From: an uncultured Roseibium sp.
Lineage (GTDB): Bacteria; Pseudomonadota; Alphaproteobacteria; Rhizobiales; Stappiaceae
Assembly (NCBI RefSeq): GCF_947499295.1
Contig: NZ_CANMNP010000005.1
Span: 241,432-305,431 of the forward strand
Direction: 5' to 3'
DNA: 64,000 nt
The position numbers and the translations under genes were made by a program. Shown piece by piece: positions 8,681-18,322 of the stretch (its first letter is position 1; every line of letters begins with the position of its first letter). The notes under the pieces were generated by a model. The model ran no database searches. It was not told the origin of the DNA and worked only from the letters and a program-made list of their open reading frames with translations.

Positions 8681-9328
8681 TCAGATGTGACCGCTGAGCA
8701 ACGACATGGCATGCCGCCTCAGGTAGAGCATGAGATTTTCAGCATGTTCCATCGCAGACGGTTCGTCACCGGCGGCGATCGCCTGCATCACCTCCAAATG
8801 GCTCCAAGCGGCAGGGTTCAGATCGGTCTGGCCGAAATGGCGATACCAGAAGCGCCGGCTGTGGCTCTGTAGCGGCGCAAGTGCCTTTGCTGCAAAAGGA
8901 TTGCAAGCTGCTTGAGCAACCACCTCGTCAAAAGCCTTGTCCAGCCTCAGATAGGCTTCAACATCGGGCACAGAAGCAGCCTCTCTCATTTCCTCTGCGC
9001 ATTTTTCAAGAGCCTTGCGCTCCTGCTGACTGGCAAGCCTGGCGGCTGAGCCGGCCATCAGGCGCTCCAGCGCATGCCTTGCTTCAAGCACCTTGACGAA
9101 ATCTGCCGGGTTCATGTCGGCGACGATTACACCAAGCCTCGGACGTATCGTCAAAAGGCCTTCCCAACTAAGCCGCTGCAGCGCTTCGCGGATGGGTGTC
9201 CGCCCCATGCCGAGCCGCTGCGTCAGATAGGTTTCCGTAACAGCTTCGCCAGGCTTCAGCTTCAAGGTGACGATGTCTTCTTCCAGGTCCCGGTACGCCT
9301 GAGCGGATTGGCTGACATCGCTTGTCAT
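8681..9328 (-). CDS. GntR-family regulator with FCD domain
   Basis: Transcription factor, 215 aa. The N-terminal winged helix includes VTETYLTQRLGMGRTPIREALQRLSWEGLL (about 30-60); the C-terminal all-helical FCD domain (about 75-205) has the Asp/His pattern that usually binds a metal and a carboxylate effector. Neither neighbour (GNAT, DUF2270) suggests a target. FadR-subfamily proteins generally control uptake or catabolism of small organic acids; the effector here is unknown. Confidence 0.88.
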   Translation of the reverse strand: MTSDVSQSAQAYRDLEEDIVTLKLKPGEAVTETYLTQRLGMGRTPIREALQRLSWEGLLTIRPRLGVIVADMNPADFVKVLEARHALERLMAGSAARLASQQERKALEKCAEEMREAASVPDVEAYLRLDKAFDEVVAQAACNPFAAKALAPLQSHSRRFWYRHFGQTDLNPAAWSHLEVMQAIAAGDEPSAMEHAENLMLYLRRHAMSLLSGHI

Positions 9329-9421
9329 TGAAATATACTCTATGTCTAAAACAGAAGAGCTTTTGATATATCAGCTGCAGATCAGAAATGAAACCGCCGG
9401 TATTTCGATCGCAGACCCAGT

Positions 9422-10108
9422 TCAGATCGCCTGCATCGGCGATTGACGCTTTTCGCGGTAAATCTTGTCCAGCCGCAGGGTGACGAAAGCAAAAACAACC
9501 CAACTCAGATGAAACACAAGCCCGGCAAACATTACGAAGCTTCCAGGAATTGGGCCAATTGCGGCTCGTGCGAACACGTCGGCGAAACTGGTGAGAGGGT
9601 CTGGATGAATTGCAATCTTGCCGTAATAGGCGACGGCCTGAATGGCGAGGATCCAGGAATAATTTGATCGCAGCCGACGGCCCGCAGCGCGCGCCAGGCT
9701 GATGTGGTAGTGCGGCGTTTCGTAGTCTTCGGCCAGCATCTTGCTCCACTCGCTGCCCCAAGGAACCTTCCGCCCGTGCAGGATCGGCGCGTAGAGATCG
9801 GACTCCATCAGCCGGGCTCTGGCGCGGAACATATTGTAGTAGCGATATCGGCGCGCTTCGAAGATCAGAAAGACCGTGACCAGCAGTCCAACCAGAACCA
9901 TTGGCAGTGGCGAGGCATCCTTGTTGGAAAAGGTTGCTGATAGCGCGATGCCCGTCGTGACCACTGCCCAATTCGTGGTGTTGTCCAGCCGCGTGCGCCA
10001 GTGGGTGCTGCGAAACACCTCGGCCCGATAAAGATGCGCCAGCGCGCCGAGTGTGCCGGATTCTATTTCCTGGTTCGGCCAGTCTCTCCTGGGGCGTTCG
10101 TCGCTCAT
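9422..10108 (-). CDS. DUF2270 membrane protein
   Basis: Protein of unknown function, 228 aa. The start at 10108 is chosen because AAGGA lies 7 nt upstream; an ATG at 10126 would add six residues. Two hydrophobic pairs (about residues 50-85 and 150-220) frame a soluble stretch containing EARRYRYYNMFRARARLMESD, characteristic of the DUF2270 family. The pattern suggests an integral membrane protein with a cytoplasmic middle section. Its immediate neighbours (GntR, Tex) give no functional hint. Confidence 0.72.
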   Translation of the reverse strand: MSDERPRRDWPNQEIESGTLGALAHLYRAEVFRSTHWRTRLDNTTNWAVVTTGIALSATFSNKDASPLPMVLVGLLVTVFLIFEARRYRYYNMFRARARLMESDLYAPILHGRKVPWGSEWSKMLAEDYETPHYHISLARAAGRRLRSNYSWILAIQAVAYYGKIAIHPDPLTSFADVFARAAIGPIPGSFVMFAGLVFHLSWVVFAFVTLRLDKIYREKRQSPMQAI

Positions 10109-10242
10109 GAGCTGATCCTTGATCATACTTGCTCACGACAAGACTACCTCAACTGGTATTCTTTTGTAGTTTTTCTGTACGTGCGGGTCCGTGCAAACAA
10201 ACGGATTTGGATCTGAAAGTTGGATTGGTCGATCGACTTTCC

Positions 10243-12681
10243 CTATGTCCGTTTCTTGTTCATCGCTGCTGCAAGAGCTGCCGCCAAGGCGTTGTTGCCG
10301 CCGTCGCCGGAGCCTTTCGGCGTGTTGCCCTTTCCACCGCCGGAGTGACCACCGCCGGGCCCACGGCCTCCTGGGCCTCGATTGCCGGATCCCTTGTGCC
10401 TCTGGCCACCTCGATCCTGCTGCGGACGCTCGCGCTGCTCCTGGTAGTCGGCCTGAGATTTCATCGTCATGGAGATGCGTTTGCGTGGCACATCCACGTC
10501 CAGGATCGTTACCTTGACGATGTCGCCCGCCTTGACGACTTTGTGGGGATCGTCGACGAAGCGGTCGGCAAGTTGTGAAACGTGAACGAGACCGTCCTGG
10601 TGAACGCCGACATCCACAAACGCACCGAAATTGGTGACATTGGTGACGGTGCCTTCGAGCTTCATTCCGGGTTTCAGGTCTGAAATTTCCTCAACACCAT
10701 CCTGAAGGGCAGCCGTCTTGAATTCCGGGCGCGGATCGCGGCCGGGCTTTTCAAGCTCTGAAAAAATATCTTCGACGGTCGGCAGACCGAACGTCTCGTC
10801 GGTAAATTCTGAAGGGTCGAGACCTTTGAGAAGCGCGTTGTCACCCATGATCTGACGGACGTCCCGTCCGCAGGCCTTCACGATGCGTTTGGCAAGCGGA
10901 TAGGTCTCCGGGTGAACGGAAGACGCATCAAGCGGTTCCTTGCCATCGTTGATGCGCAAGAAGCCTGCACAAAGTTCAAAAGCCTTGGCGCCAAGGCGCG
11001 GCACGTCCTTGAGCTGGCGGCGGCTGTCAAAGCGGCCAATCTCCTCCCTGTGTTCCACAACGGCCGTGGCAAGATTTTCAGAAAGACCTGAAATGCGCGA
11101 GAGGAGCGCTGGAGAGGCCGTGTTGAGATCAACGCCAACCGCATTCACCGCGTCTTCGACCACTGCATCGAGCGCGCGTGCAAGCTTGCTCTGATTGACG
11201 TCGTGCTGATACTGGCCGACGCCGATGGATTTCGGCTCGATCTTGACGAGCTCGGCGAGCGGATCCTGCAGGCGTCTTGCAATTGATGCCGCACCCCTGA
11301 GGGACACATCGACGTCCGGCATTTCCTTTGCTGCAAATTCCGATGCCGAATAGACAGACGCACCGGCTTCGTTGACGATCACCTTGACCGGGCGTTGTGC
11401 AGAAGGAATGTCGGACAACACATCAGCGGCAAGTTTGTCCGTTTCGCGGCTGGCGGTGCCGTTACCAATTGCCAGAAGCCCGACCTTGTGTTTCGCCATA
11501 AGAGCAAGCAATGTCGCCCTTGAACCTGAAATGTCGTTGCGCGGCTGGAAGGGATAGATCGTCGCGGTATCGACCAGTTTTCCGGTTCCGTCCACCACGG
11601 CAACTTTCACACCGGTACGAATACCTGGATCGAGCCCAAGTGTTGACGTGGCTCCTGCCGGTGCGGCCAGAAGCAGATCTTTCAGGTTTCTCGCAAAAAC
11701 CTGAATGGCTTCTTCTTCCGCCTTGTCGCGAAGAACGCCCATCAGATCCAGTTCAAGGTGGAGCGCCAGTTTCACTTTCCAGGCAAACCTTGCAACTTCC
11801 ATCAGCCATTTGTCCGCAGGGCGGCCACGATCGGCAATGCCATACGTGTCAGCCACCATCCTGACTGCAGATAAAACCGGTGAAACGTCGTCGGCGTCGA
11901 CGGTCAGGTCAACAGACAGGATGCCCTCGTTGCGGCCACGAAACAGCGCAAGCGCCCGGTGGCTCGGGATTTTCGACCACTTTTCGGAATAGTCGAAATA
12001 ATCGGCGAATTTCGCACCCTTTTCTGCCATGCCGTCGATGAGCTTGGATTGCACGACGCCCCGTTCTTCAATGTAGCGTCTCAGCCTTCCGACAAGGTCC
12101 GCGTTCTCGGCAAAACGTTCCATGAGTATTTGCCGGGCACCATCCAGGGCGGCTTTGGTGTCTGCGATACCCTTGCCTTCGTCCACAAAAGCGCTTGCCT
12201 CTGTTTCCGGGGCTTTCTGGGGATCTGCCAACAGCTGATCGGCCAGTGGCTCGAGGCCGGCTTCTCTGGCGATCTGTGCCTTGGTCCGCCGCTTTTTCTT
12301 GAAGGGCAGATACAGGTCTTCAAGCTGTGACTTGGTTTCCGCGGCCTGAATTCCGTTGGTCAGTTCATCGGTGAGCTTACCTTGTTCCTCAATCGACTTC
12401 GTGATGGCCACCCGGCGGTCTTCAAGCTCGCGCAGATAGATCAGGCGTTCTTCGAGCTTGCGCAGCTGACTGTCGTCCAGGCCGCCGGTAGCTTCCTTTC
12501 GATAGCGGGCAATGAAGGGAACGGTCGACCCTTCATCGAGCAGTTGCACTGTTGCGGTCACCTGGCCGGCTTTGCACCCTATTTCCTCCGAGATGCGCTG
12601 TGCGATCCTGATTGCCGTTCCAGCGGCCACTGGGCTGTTGTTGCCGGTCTGGGGTTGGGAGGGTGATGAAACACTGACCAT
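10243..12681 (-). CDS. tex: Tex-like S1 RNA-binding transcription accessory protein
   Basis: Conserved bacterial homologue of eukaryotic Spt6, 812 aa. In order: Tex N-terminal helical domain with the [17 protein letters not shown] motif (about 52-70), YqgF/RuvX-like fold with [17 protein letters not shown] (about 345-362), helix-hairpin-helix region, and an S1 domain (about 650-720: [24 protein letters not shown]). The tail after about residue 735 is unusually rich in Gly, Arg and Gln, then ends in an alanine-rich helix with basic residues. Tex is implicated in transcription and RNA metabolism; the low-complexity tail is a likely extra RNA-binding extension. Confidence 0.95.
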   Translation of the reverse strand: MVSVSSPSQPQTGNNSPVAAGTAIRIAQRISEEIGCKAGQVTATVQLLDEGSTVPFIARYRKEATGGLDDSQLRKLEERLIYLRELEDRRVAITKSIEEQGKLTDELTNGIQAAETKSQLEDLYLPFKKKRRTKAQIAREAGLEPLADQLLADPQKAPETEASAFVDEGKGIADTKAALDGARQILMERFAENADLVGRLRRYIEERGVVQSKLIDGMAEKGAKFADYFDYSEKWSKIPSHRALALFRGRNEGILSVDLTVDADDVSPVLSAVRMVADTYGIADRGRPADKWLMEVARFAWKVKLALHLELDLMGVLRDKAEEEAIQVFARNLKDLLLAAPAGATSTLGLDPGIRTGVKVAVVDGTGKLVDTATIYPFQPRNDISGSRATLLALMAKHKVGLLAIGNGTASRETDKLAADVLSDIPSAQRPVKVIVNEAGASVYSASEFAAKEMPDVDVSLRGAASIARRLQDPLAELVKIEPKSIGVGQYQHDVNQSKLARALDAVVEDAVNAVGVDLNTASPALLSRISGLSENLATAVVEHREEIGRFDSRRQLKDVPRLGAKAFELCAGFLRINDGKEPLDASSVHPETYPLAKRIVKACGRDVRQIMGDNALLKGLDPSEFTDETFGLPTVEDIFSELEKPGRDPRPEFKTAALQDGVEEISDLKPGMKLEGTVTNVTNFGAFVDVGVHQDGLVHVSQLADRFVDDPHKVVKAGDIVKVTILDVDVPRKRISMTMKSQADYQEQRERPQQDRGGQRHKGSGNRGPGGRGPGGGHSGGGKGNTPKGSGDGGNNALAAALAAAMNKKRT

Positions 12682-13050
12682 TTACGATGAAACTTTCCAA
12701 TAAGAGGTCTTTTAAGCGGCAGACGATAGAGCCCCTATCTATGGCATGAAAGAGCCAGAATAAATCCTTCAACCGGAAAACTGGTCGCAATTGAGCCATC
12801 GTCAATGTGCGTTGCCTCAGCCCGTCTGCTTTGTTTCATTTTGGACAAAATGTTGCAATCAAAGTGCAATCATAAGTGGTTTTCTTGCCGATCTTGAACG
12901 ATTTGCAACACATTGCGTATTATGCGTTCCAAAATCATGGCTATGTTTGCCAAACTGCTGTGATCAAATGGCCGCATTGCTGTTGCTGAATAACAATCTA
13001 AATAAAGACTGGATTGTTCAGGAATTGGTTGCGGAAAGGAGTTTACGCCG
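12682..13050. other. Intergenic region between divergent tex and tetR genes
   Basis: 369 bp without a convincing gene; the small open frames crossing it lack family features and overlap the flanking starts. AT-rich towards the right. It holds a plausible sigma70-like promoter for tetR (TTGCTG at 12977, 16-nt spacer, TAAATA at 12999) overlapped by an inverted repeat listed separately. Confidence 0.55.
12992..13018 (+). promoter_or_regulatory. Candidate TetR operator
   Basis: AACAATC (12992-12998) and GATTGTT (13012-13018) are perfect 7-bp inverted arms with a 13-nt spacer. They flank the putative -10 element of the tetR gene starting at 13051, the usual position for autorepression. Confidence 0.4.
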
Positions 13051-13704
13051 ATGCCACGGGGACGGCCGAGGAAAGTGGAAGCGAAAGACGCTCTTCAGGC
13101 GGTCATGCTCGCTTTCTGGCAGAACGGATATTCCGCCACGTCCATGACAGATCTGTCTGAAGTCTCAGGCATGGCGAAGCCCGGTCTCTATGCGGCATTC
13201 GGTGACAAGGAAGCGCTTTTCGAAAAAGCACTGCTGCATTACTTCGAGACTTACGCAGGCCCTGTCTTCGACCGGCTGGTGGCAGCAAGAAAACATGTTG
13301 TCGCGGATCTGCGTGATTTTCTGGGAGCAGTCGCCGATCTTACGATGGATCCCAATACTCCGTCAGGCTGTTTTCTCGTCAATGCGTTGGTGGATTGCGC
13401 CTATGGAACTGACCGGCACAGGGAATTGGTCCTGGGCTTGCGGGATTCACGGTATGCGATGATCAGGGAGCGCTTGTTGAAAGCGGTGTCTTCTGGCGAA
13501 TTTGCAGCCGATGCCGATCTTGACCGGGCAGCGACCTTTGTAGATGGACAATTTTCTGCAATTGCCATCCTCGGAAGGGGCGGAAGCAGCAAGAATGATC
13601 TGAAAACATTCATTGAAACCGGATTGAGAGCGTTGCCGATCCTGAACGGCGAACAGGTCTTTGATGAACTTGCCTCAGTTGACCGGCCTATTTTACGACA
13701 GTAA
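13051..13704 (+). CDS. TetR-family transcriptional regulator
   Basis: 217 aa. The basic N-terminus MPRGRPRKVEAKDA leads into the TetR helix-turn-helix, GYSATSMTDLSEVSGMAKPGLYAAFGDKEALFEKAL (about 27-62). The C-terminal ligand domain contains SGCFLVNALVDCAYG, seen in TetR proteins of the AcrR/YcdC-like groups. The start follows AAGGAG. No adjacent target gene is obvious: the next gene is convergent and overlaps its end by 17 bp. Probably autoregulated through the repeat at 12992-13018. Confidence 0.88.
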   Translation: MPRGRPRKVEAKDALQAVMLAFWQNGYSATSMTDLSEVSGMAKPGLYAAFGDKEALFEKALLHYFETYAGPVFDRLVAARKHVVADLRDFLGAVADLTMDPNTPSGCFLVNALVDCAYGTDRHRELVLGLRDSRYAMIRERLLKAVSSGEFAADADLDRAATFVDGQFSAIAILGRGGSSKNDLKTFIETGLRALPILNGEQVFDELASVDRPILRQ

Positions 13705-14809
13705 TGCGCTCCGCTGCCCTGGTGACGGCGGTATAAAGCCAGCGGCTCTTGTGCTCGCGAAAGGCCCAGCTTTCATCAAACAACACCACGCTATCCCATT
13801 GTGAGCCCTGTGCCTTGTGGACGGTCAGCGCGTAGCCGTAGTCGAACTCATCGGCCTTGCGGCGAATGGCATAAGGGATGCTTTCCGCCCCGTCTTCAAA
13901 CATCGCCGGCAGCACTTTCACCTTTACCGCCAGTTTGCTGAGCTCATCTTCAGAATGAACGTCGAAACGCAAGGTATTTCCGCGCGGTGGACGAAGGCGT
14001 TTGACGGTCCAGAGACCACCATTCAGCAATCCTTTGGTCTTGTCGTTTCTCAGGCACACCAACTTGTCGCCGACTGCCGGCATGGGCGTGTCGAAATTCT
14101 TCAACTCGCGGATGCGCGCGTTGTAGAGCCGGCGGGTCTTGTTGGTTCCGACCAGAACCTGATCGGCGCCGAGGATCTGCTCCTTGTCGATCTGGCGCCT
14201 GTTGATCACCTTGCTTTCGCCGAACTCGCCAAAGTCCAGCTGACCGCCGTCGCGAATGGTCATGGACATTCGCACGATCGGGTTGTCCTGCGCCTGTCGA
14301 TGAACTTCGGTCAACATCACATCAGGCTCTGCTTCGGTAAAAAAGCCACCACCCTTGACGGGGGGCAGCTGAGCGGGGTCACCGAGCACAAGTACCGGTG
14401 TTCCAAAAGACAGAAGATCCTTGCCAAGTTCCTCATCCACCATGGAGCACTCATCGATGACGATCAGACTGGCGGTGGCTGCTGCACTGTCGCGCTTGAT
14501 CGCGAATTGCGGGCCGGCGTCTTCATCGTCGTCATCAAGGTCTTCTTCTTCCTTGGCAGACCGGGGACGATAGATCAGTGAATGAATGGTACCTGCATCC
14601 TCGCACCCCTTCTGACGCAGCACATGCGCCGCCTTGCCGGTGAACGCACCGAAGCATACGTCTCCGTCGATGCCTTCTGCCAGATGACGGGCGAGGGTGG
14701 TTTTGCCGGTTCCGGCATATCCGAACAACCGGAATACCTGCCGGTCACCGCGTTTCAGCCAGGCGGCGGTTTCATTCAAGGCGTCGTCTTGCTGGGGAGA
14801 CCAGGCCAC
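13688..14809 (-). CDS. ATP-dependent RecD-like DNA helicase
   Basis: Superfamily 1B helicase, 373 aa (GTG start). Motif I is GYAGTGKTTLARHL (about 29-42); motif II/III follow as IVIDECSMVDEELGKDLLSFGTPVLVLGDPAQLPPV; the C-terminal motif region DYGYALTVHKAQGSQWDSVVLFDE (UvrD_C_2) and TAVTRAAERI close it. It lacks the long N-terminal domain of RecD2, so it is a compact helicase core typical of alphaproteobacteria. Likely role in DNA repair or recombination; no partner subunit is nearby. Confidence 0.88.
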   Translation of the reverse strand: MAWSPQQDDALNETAAWLKRGDRQVFRLFGYAGTGKTTLARHLAEGIDGDVCFGAFTGKAAHVLRQKGCEDAGTIHSLIYRPRSAKEEEDLDDDDEDAGPQFAIKRDSAAATASLIVIDECSMVDEELGKDLLSFGTPVLVLGDPAQLPPVKGGGFFTEAEPDVMLTEVHRQAQDNPIVRMSMTIRDGGQLDFGEFGESKVINRRQIDKEQILGADQVLVGTNKTRRLYNARIRELKNFDTPMPAVGDKLVCLRNDKTKGLLNGGLWTVKRLRPPRGNTLRFDVHSEDELSKLAVKVKVLPAMFEDGAESIPYAIRRKADEFDYGYALTVHKAQGSQWDSVVLFDESWAFREHKSRWLYTAVTRAAERITVVK

Positions 14810-14903
14810 GGAAGAGCTCCTTTAAGGTGTGCTTCGTTGCTTAGCCTGATTTGTGCGATTCGACCAAGAGAGTTTCCGTTTCCAGCGCCCCGGAAGATTG
14901 ATG

Positions 14904-16217
14904 CTAACCCAGGACCGAAAAGGAACTTTCCTTTGTCAATTCTCGCCGGCGTGAGAAGGTTGCCGTGTTGAGCGTGTGCTCAACATGATGCAGTGCAAAT
15001 TGCAGAGGCACGGTGTCATGGTCATTGCCGCCTTCGCAATAGTCTATCAACTCACCCATCAATCGCCCGGCAACCGTCGCATTCTTGAACTGGTTGCCGC
15101 TGGTGCCGATGGCAAGGTAGTAACCATCCACATCGCTGCGGTCGTAGATCGGCAACCAGTCGTCCGTCGCATCATAAAGATCGGCGATACCAACAGGGTG
15201 CTGGGAGACACCGAGTTCGGGCAGGCGCTGCGAATAGCGATAGGCATAGGTTAGCGCCCTGTCGGTCAGATCTCTTGAGAAGTCATCGGGGTCGGATTCC
15301 AAATGTGGATCACAGGCCGGGTTTTGACTGCCGATCATCAACTGTCCGCCGCTGCCGGGCTTGACGTAGACCGCAATGTCATTGTCGGAGATGACCAGGC
15401 CCTGTCGAGAATAGCCCAGTGTTTCCGGTGGTTTGATCTGCACGACCTCCTGGCGGAGAGGGCGGTGTCCGATCCGGACCCCGGGATCCACGTCGAGAAG
15501 TGCATTGACCTTGCCTGAGTGCGGGCCACCGACATTGATGACAATTCTGGCTGATATTTCTTCGCCAGTGTCACAAACGACACCCTGAACCCGATTATTC
15601 CTGGTCGGGATAGCAACGATCCTTGTGTTGAACCGGAAGTCCGCGCCGTTGTCGGCTGCGGCGTCCTTAAGATTTCGCGCCGCGATCTGGGGATCGTCGA
15701 CATAGCCACCTGCAAAGAAGAACACGCCACCTGTCAGTTCGCCACCGGACCTGGAGCCGAATTCATCGTCGTCCATGGTCTTGGCCGGCGCAAAACACGC
15801 CAGATCATAGCCCGGAAGTTCCTTTACCATCCGCTCGGCCGTCCAATGCTCATAAGCGATGCCGAGCGCGTCAGCATGTTTCAAAACCTGTTTTTGGTAG
15901 TTGTCCGCGGCCGTCTTCATGACAAGCGTTCCGGTTTCAATGAATTGTGCAAGACCGTCGTGAGTTTCGATGCCGAGGGTTTGCTGCCAGTTTTTCCATT
16001 CGTGATAGCCCTCATAGGCCATCGCAGTTCCGTCAAGCGTTGAATAGTAGGTCCTGATGACGGCCGCTGAACTGGATGTGGACCCATAACCGGCAGCCGG
16101 CAGAGCGTCGACGTTGAGTGTCTTGTAACCCTTCTTCGTCAAATGAAATGCAATGGCACACCCGATTACACCGGCACCGATGATGATTGCGTCGTAGCGG
16201 CTTTCAGGATCGATCAC
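14904..16217 (-). CDS. FAD-dependent oxidoreductase, DAO family
   Basis: Flavoprotein amine oxidase/dehydrogenase, 437 aa. The N-terminal Rossmann motif is AIIIGAGVIGCAIAFHLTKKG; GYGSTSSSAAVIRTYYS follows at about 42-60; the substrate domain contains GHRPLRQEVVQIKPP, and the C-terminal part LPIYDRSDVDGYYLAIGTSGNQFKNA is typical of sarcosine oxidase/glycine oxidase-type DAO enzymes. The substrate is probably an N-methylated or D-amino acid, but it cannot be narrowed. Single gene, divergent from the desaturase across about 300 bp. Confidence 0.82.
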   Translation of the reverse strand: MIDPESRYDAIIIGAGVIGCAIAFHLTKKGYKTLNVDALPAAGYGSTSSSAAVIRTYYSTLDGTAMAYEGYHEWKNWQQTLGIETHDGLAQFIETGTLVMKTAADNYQKQVLKHADALGIAYEHWTAERMVKELPGYDLACFAPAKTMDDDEFGSRSGGELTGGVFFFAGGYVDDPQIAARNLKDAAADNGADFRFNTRIVAIPTRNNRVQGVVCDTGEEISARIVINVGGPHSGKVNALLDVDPGVRIGHRPLRQEVVQIKPPETLGYSRQGLVISDNDIAVYVKPGSGGQLMIGSQNPACDPHLESDPDDFSRDLTDRALTYAYRYSQRLPELGVSQHPVGIADLYDATDDWLPIYDRSDVDGYYLAIGTSGNQFKNATVAGRLMGELIDYCEGGNDHDTVPLQFALHHVEHTLNTATFSRRRELTKESSFSVLG

Positions 16218-16522
16218 CTTGCAAGGTCCTTCCAGATGGTGTGGTGACTTTCTTGAGCCAGCTTGGAGCAGGGCTCAGGTGCACATTTATCCAGAACAAT
16301 AAGCGCCTTGTCCTGTCGAGAAATAGTCGGATATTTGTCGAAATTCTTCCAAGTTTGCTTATTTATTTAAAAATTGGTGACTATTTTCTTCAGATATTGA
16401 AAAAAATTAGACAATGTAGATTTTGTTCAAAACTCCCAAATTGAAGCCAGGTGGACAACTCCGCATAGTGATGTTTGTTCAGTTCGGTTTTTGCTGATTT
16501 TTCAATAATTTGGGGGTTTTGT
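16218..16522. other. AT-rich intergenic region between divergent genes
   Basis: About 305 bp separating the oxidoreductase (leftward) and the desaturase (rightward). The central part (16330-16440) is strongly AT-rich with runs of A and T, as expected for divergent promoters. I see no convincing operator repeat, RNA structure or small gene. Confidence 0.5.
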
Positions 16523-17476
16523 GTGCCGCGCGAGAATGGTTGCGAATGGCCGACATTGGCTTTGATAGTGGGCACATCCTCAGTCTGGATGCTGCTGATC
16601 GGTTCTTACGGATTGCTTGGTGGCTGGCTGGTTTGGCCACTTGCAGCCGTGCTTGTGACGCTTCAGGCATCCCTGCAGCACGAAGTGCTTCACGGGCATC
16701 CAACGCGCAGCCCGGCCATCAATGAAGCACTGGTCTATTGTTCGCTCAATCTCTTTATCCCGTATCGCCGGTTCAAATCACTTCATCTCAGGCATCACAA
16801 CAATGACCGCTTGACTGATCCGTACGACGATCCGGAGAGTTTTTATCTTGCATGGGCTGACTGGCAAGGCCTGCCTCGCGTGATAAGATTGATCCTCACG
16901 CTAAACAATACCTTGCTTGGCCGGCTTCTCATGGGGCCTGCTGTTTCGACAATCGGTTTTGCCGGCTCGGAATTTCGATCAATGCTAAGGGGCGACAGAG
17001 CTGTCCTTAAGGCCTGGGCGCATCACCTGGCGGGAATCGTCCCTGTCCTTATTTTTGTTGTTTACGTCGGCGGGATGCCCCTTTGGATTTACATCTTTTG
17101 CGTCGCCTACCCGGCTCTGAGCCTCCTGATGTTGCGCACCTTTGCGGAGCACCGGGCACATAAGGACGCGGAAGCACGCTCAATCGTGGTTGAGAACAGC
17201 CCATTGTTTGCGCTGCTGTTTTTGAACAATAATCTCCATGTCGTACATCATGCCCATCCAAGGGCTCCCTGGTATGAGCTCCCGGCGATGTACCGGGAAA
17301 GGCGTGCTGCCTGGCAAAGGCGCAACAAGGGGTATGTTTTTGCGAGCTATTTCGATCTGGCGAGACGCTATTTGTTCAAAGTAAAGGAGCCGGTTGTGCA
17401 TCCCATCAAGTATCGAGAGGAAATCGTTGGAAGCGCGACAGCCAAAATGTCTTCGACAGGCAAGGCCGCGCATTGA
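16523..17476 (+). CDS. Membrane fatty acid desaturase family protein
   Basis: Di-iron membrane desaturase/hydroxylase, about 317 aa. The three histidine boxes are visible: HEVLHGHP, HLRHHNN and NNNLHVVHHAHP. Hydrophobic segments lie before box 1 and between boxes 2 and 3. A GTG at 16523 with GGGGG upstream is preferred; an ATG-initiated frame from 16475 would add 16 residues without a ribosome binding site. The next gene starts 3 nt after its stop, so the two form a unit. Related enzymes act on acyl chains or carotenoids; the substrate is unresolved. Confidence 0.8.
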   Translation: MPRENGCEWPTLALIVGTSSVWMLLIGSYGLLGGWLVWPLAAVLVTLQASLQHEVLHGHPTRSPAINEALVYCSLNLFIPYRRFKSLHLRHHNNDRLTDPYDDPESFYLAWADWQGLPRVIRLILTLNNTLLGRLLMGPAVSTIGFAGSEFRSMLRGDRAVLKAWAHHLAGIVPVLIFVVYVGGMPLWIYIFCVAYPALSLLMLRTFAEHRAHKDAEARSIVVENSPLFALLFLNNNLHVVHHAHPRAPWYELPAMYRERRAAWQRRNKGYVFASYFDLARRYLFKVKEPVVHPIKYREEIVGSATAKMSSTGKAAH

Positions 17477-17478
17477 CC

Positions 17479-18300
17479 ATGCCTGTGTTTCATCCGGTGC
17501 GGTTGCCGATGTATGATTGGCCTGAAGTGCGCGAGGCGACGTGTGCCCTTGAAGAGGCCCTGCAAGCGGCAATTGGCGACGCTCTGAATATTGCCCCGGA
17601 ACACTTCACGCCGTGGCCGGCTGGATTGGATGTCCATGAAAGCTGGAGTGAGCCGGGTGTCCTGCTCACGCAGACTTGCGGTTATCCATTGACCCATGCC
17701 TTGCATGGCAAGGTCAGACTGCTTGGTACGCCTCATTACGCGGCTCCGGGGTGCCGTGAACACTATTATTGCAGCCAGATAATTGTCGGCAAAAACAGCT
17801 CCCATGAAACGCTGGAGGACTTGCGAGGCGCGCCGGCGGTCTACAATACGCCGGACAGCCAATCTGGCATGAACGCCTTTCGCCGCAGCATAGCGCCTTT
17901 GTCTGATGGAAGGCCGTTTTTCTCGTCGGTTTTTGAGAGCGGTGGGCACCTGAAATCAGTGAAAGCCGTTGCCGCTGGTGACGCTGATGTTGCCAGCATC
18001 GATGCTGTGTGCTGGTGGCTTGTCTGCCAGGAACTACCGGAGCTTGCCAACATGGTGCGTCCGCTTGCACAGACCTTGCCCGCGCCAGGGCTTCCCATGA
18101 TCACGTCGAAGCGATTTTCAGTCACTCAGACAGAGCAGATTGCAGATGTCGTTGCGGATGTGTTTCTTGACCCGAAGACGCAAAAAAGCCGCGAACGGTT
18201 GGGCATTCGCGGCTTTTCTAAACTTGATTTTGAAGACTATGCGAGCATCCCTGCCATGGAGCAGGAAGCTTCTCTGCTTGGATATCCCGTTCTGGCATAA
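17479..18300 (+). CDS. PhnD-like solute-binding domain protein without signal peptide
   Basis: Type 2 periplasmic-binding-protein fold of the PhnD/SsuA/transferrin group, 273 aa. Family landmarks are the LLTQTCGYPL segment, the hinge region DLRGAPAVYNTPDSQSGMNAFR and the repeated-ligand segment GGHLKSVKAVAAGDADVASIDAV. The N-terminus MPVFHPVRLPMYDWPE has no hydrophobic signal, so the protein should be cytosolic. It is coupled to the desaturase gene. A perfect 12-bp inverted repeat with flanking A and T runs lies inside the coding region (18184-18217). No ABC permease or ATPase adjoins, so a ligand-sensing or scavenging role is only a guess. Confidence 0.75.
   Translation: MPVFHPVRLPMYDWPEVREATCALEEALQAAIGDALNIAPEHFTPWPAGLDVHESWSEPGVLLTQTCGYPLTHALHGKVRLLGTPHYAAPGCREHYYCSQIIVGKNSSHETLEDLRGAPAVYNTPDSQSGMNAFRRSIAPLSDGRPFFSSVFESGGHLKSVKAVAAGDADVASIDAVCWWLVCQELPELANMVRPLAQTLPAPGLPMITSKRFSVTQTEQIADVVADVFLDPKTQKSRERLGIRGFSKLDFEDYASIPAMEQEASLLGYPVLA
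18184..18217. terminator. Bidirectional terminator-like hairpin inside a coding sequence
   Basis: AAAAGCCGCGAA pairs perfectly with TTCGCGGCTTTT around a 10-nt loop. A-run before and T-run after give U-tracts on both strands (six T on the minus strand). It lies within the last 40 codons of the PhnD-like gene and faces the short leftward frame at 18323-18457. Confidence 0.6.
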
Positions 18301-18322
18301 ATCACGCCATCCCGTCAGACAG

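Noticed and set aside
9168..10136. Open frame of 322 codons on the minus strand
   Set aside because: Overlaps the DUF2270 gene in another frame and part of the GntR gene; composition (many Arg, Ser, His) is typical of a shadow frame.
12791..13147. Plus-strand frame of 118 codons across the tetR promoter
   Set aside because: Overlaps the tetR start in another frame and covers the promoter and operator; Cys- and Leu-rich sequence without a domain.
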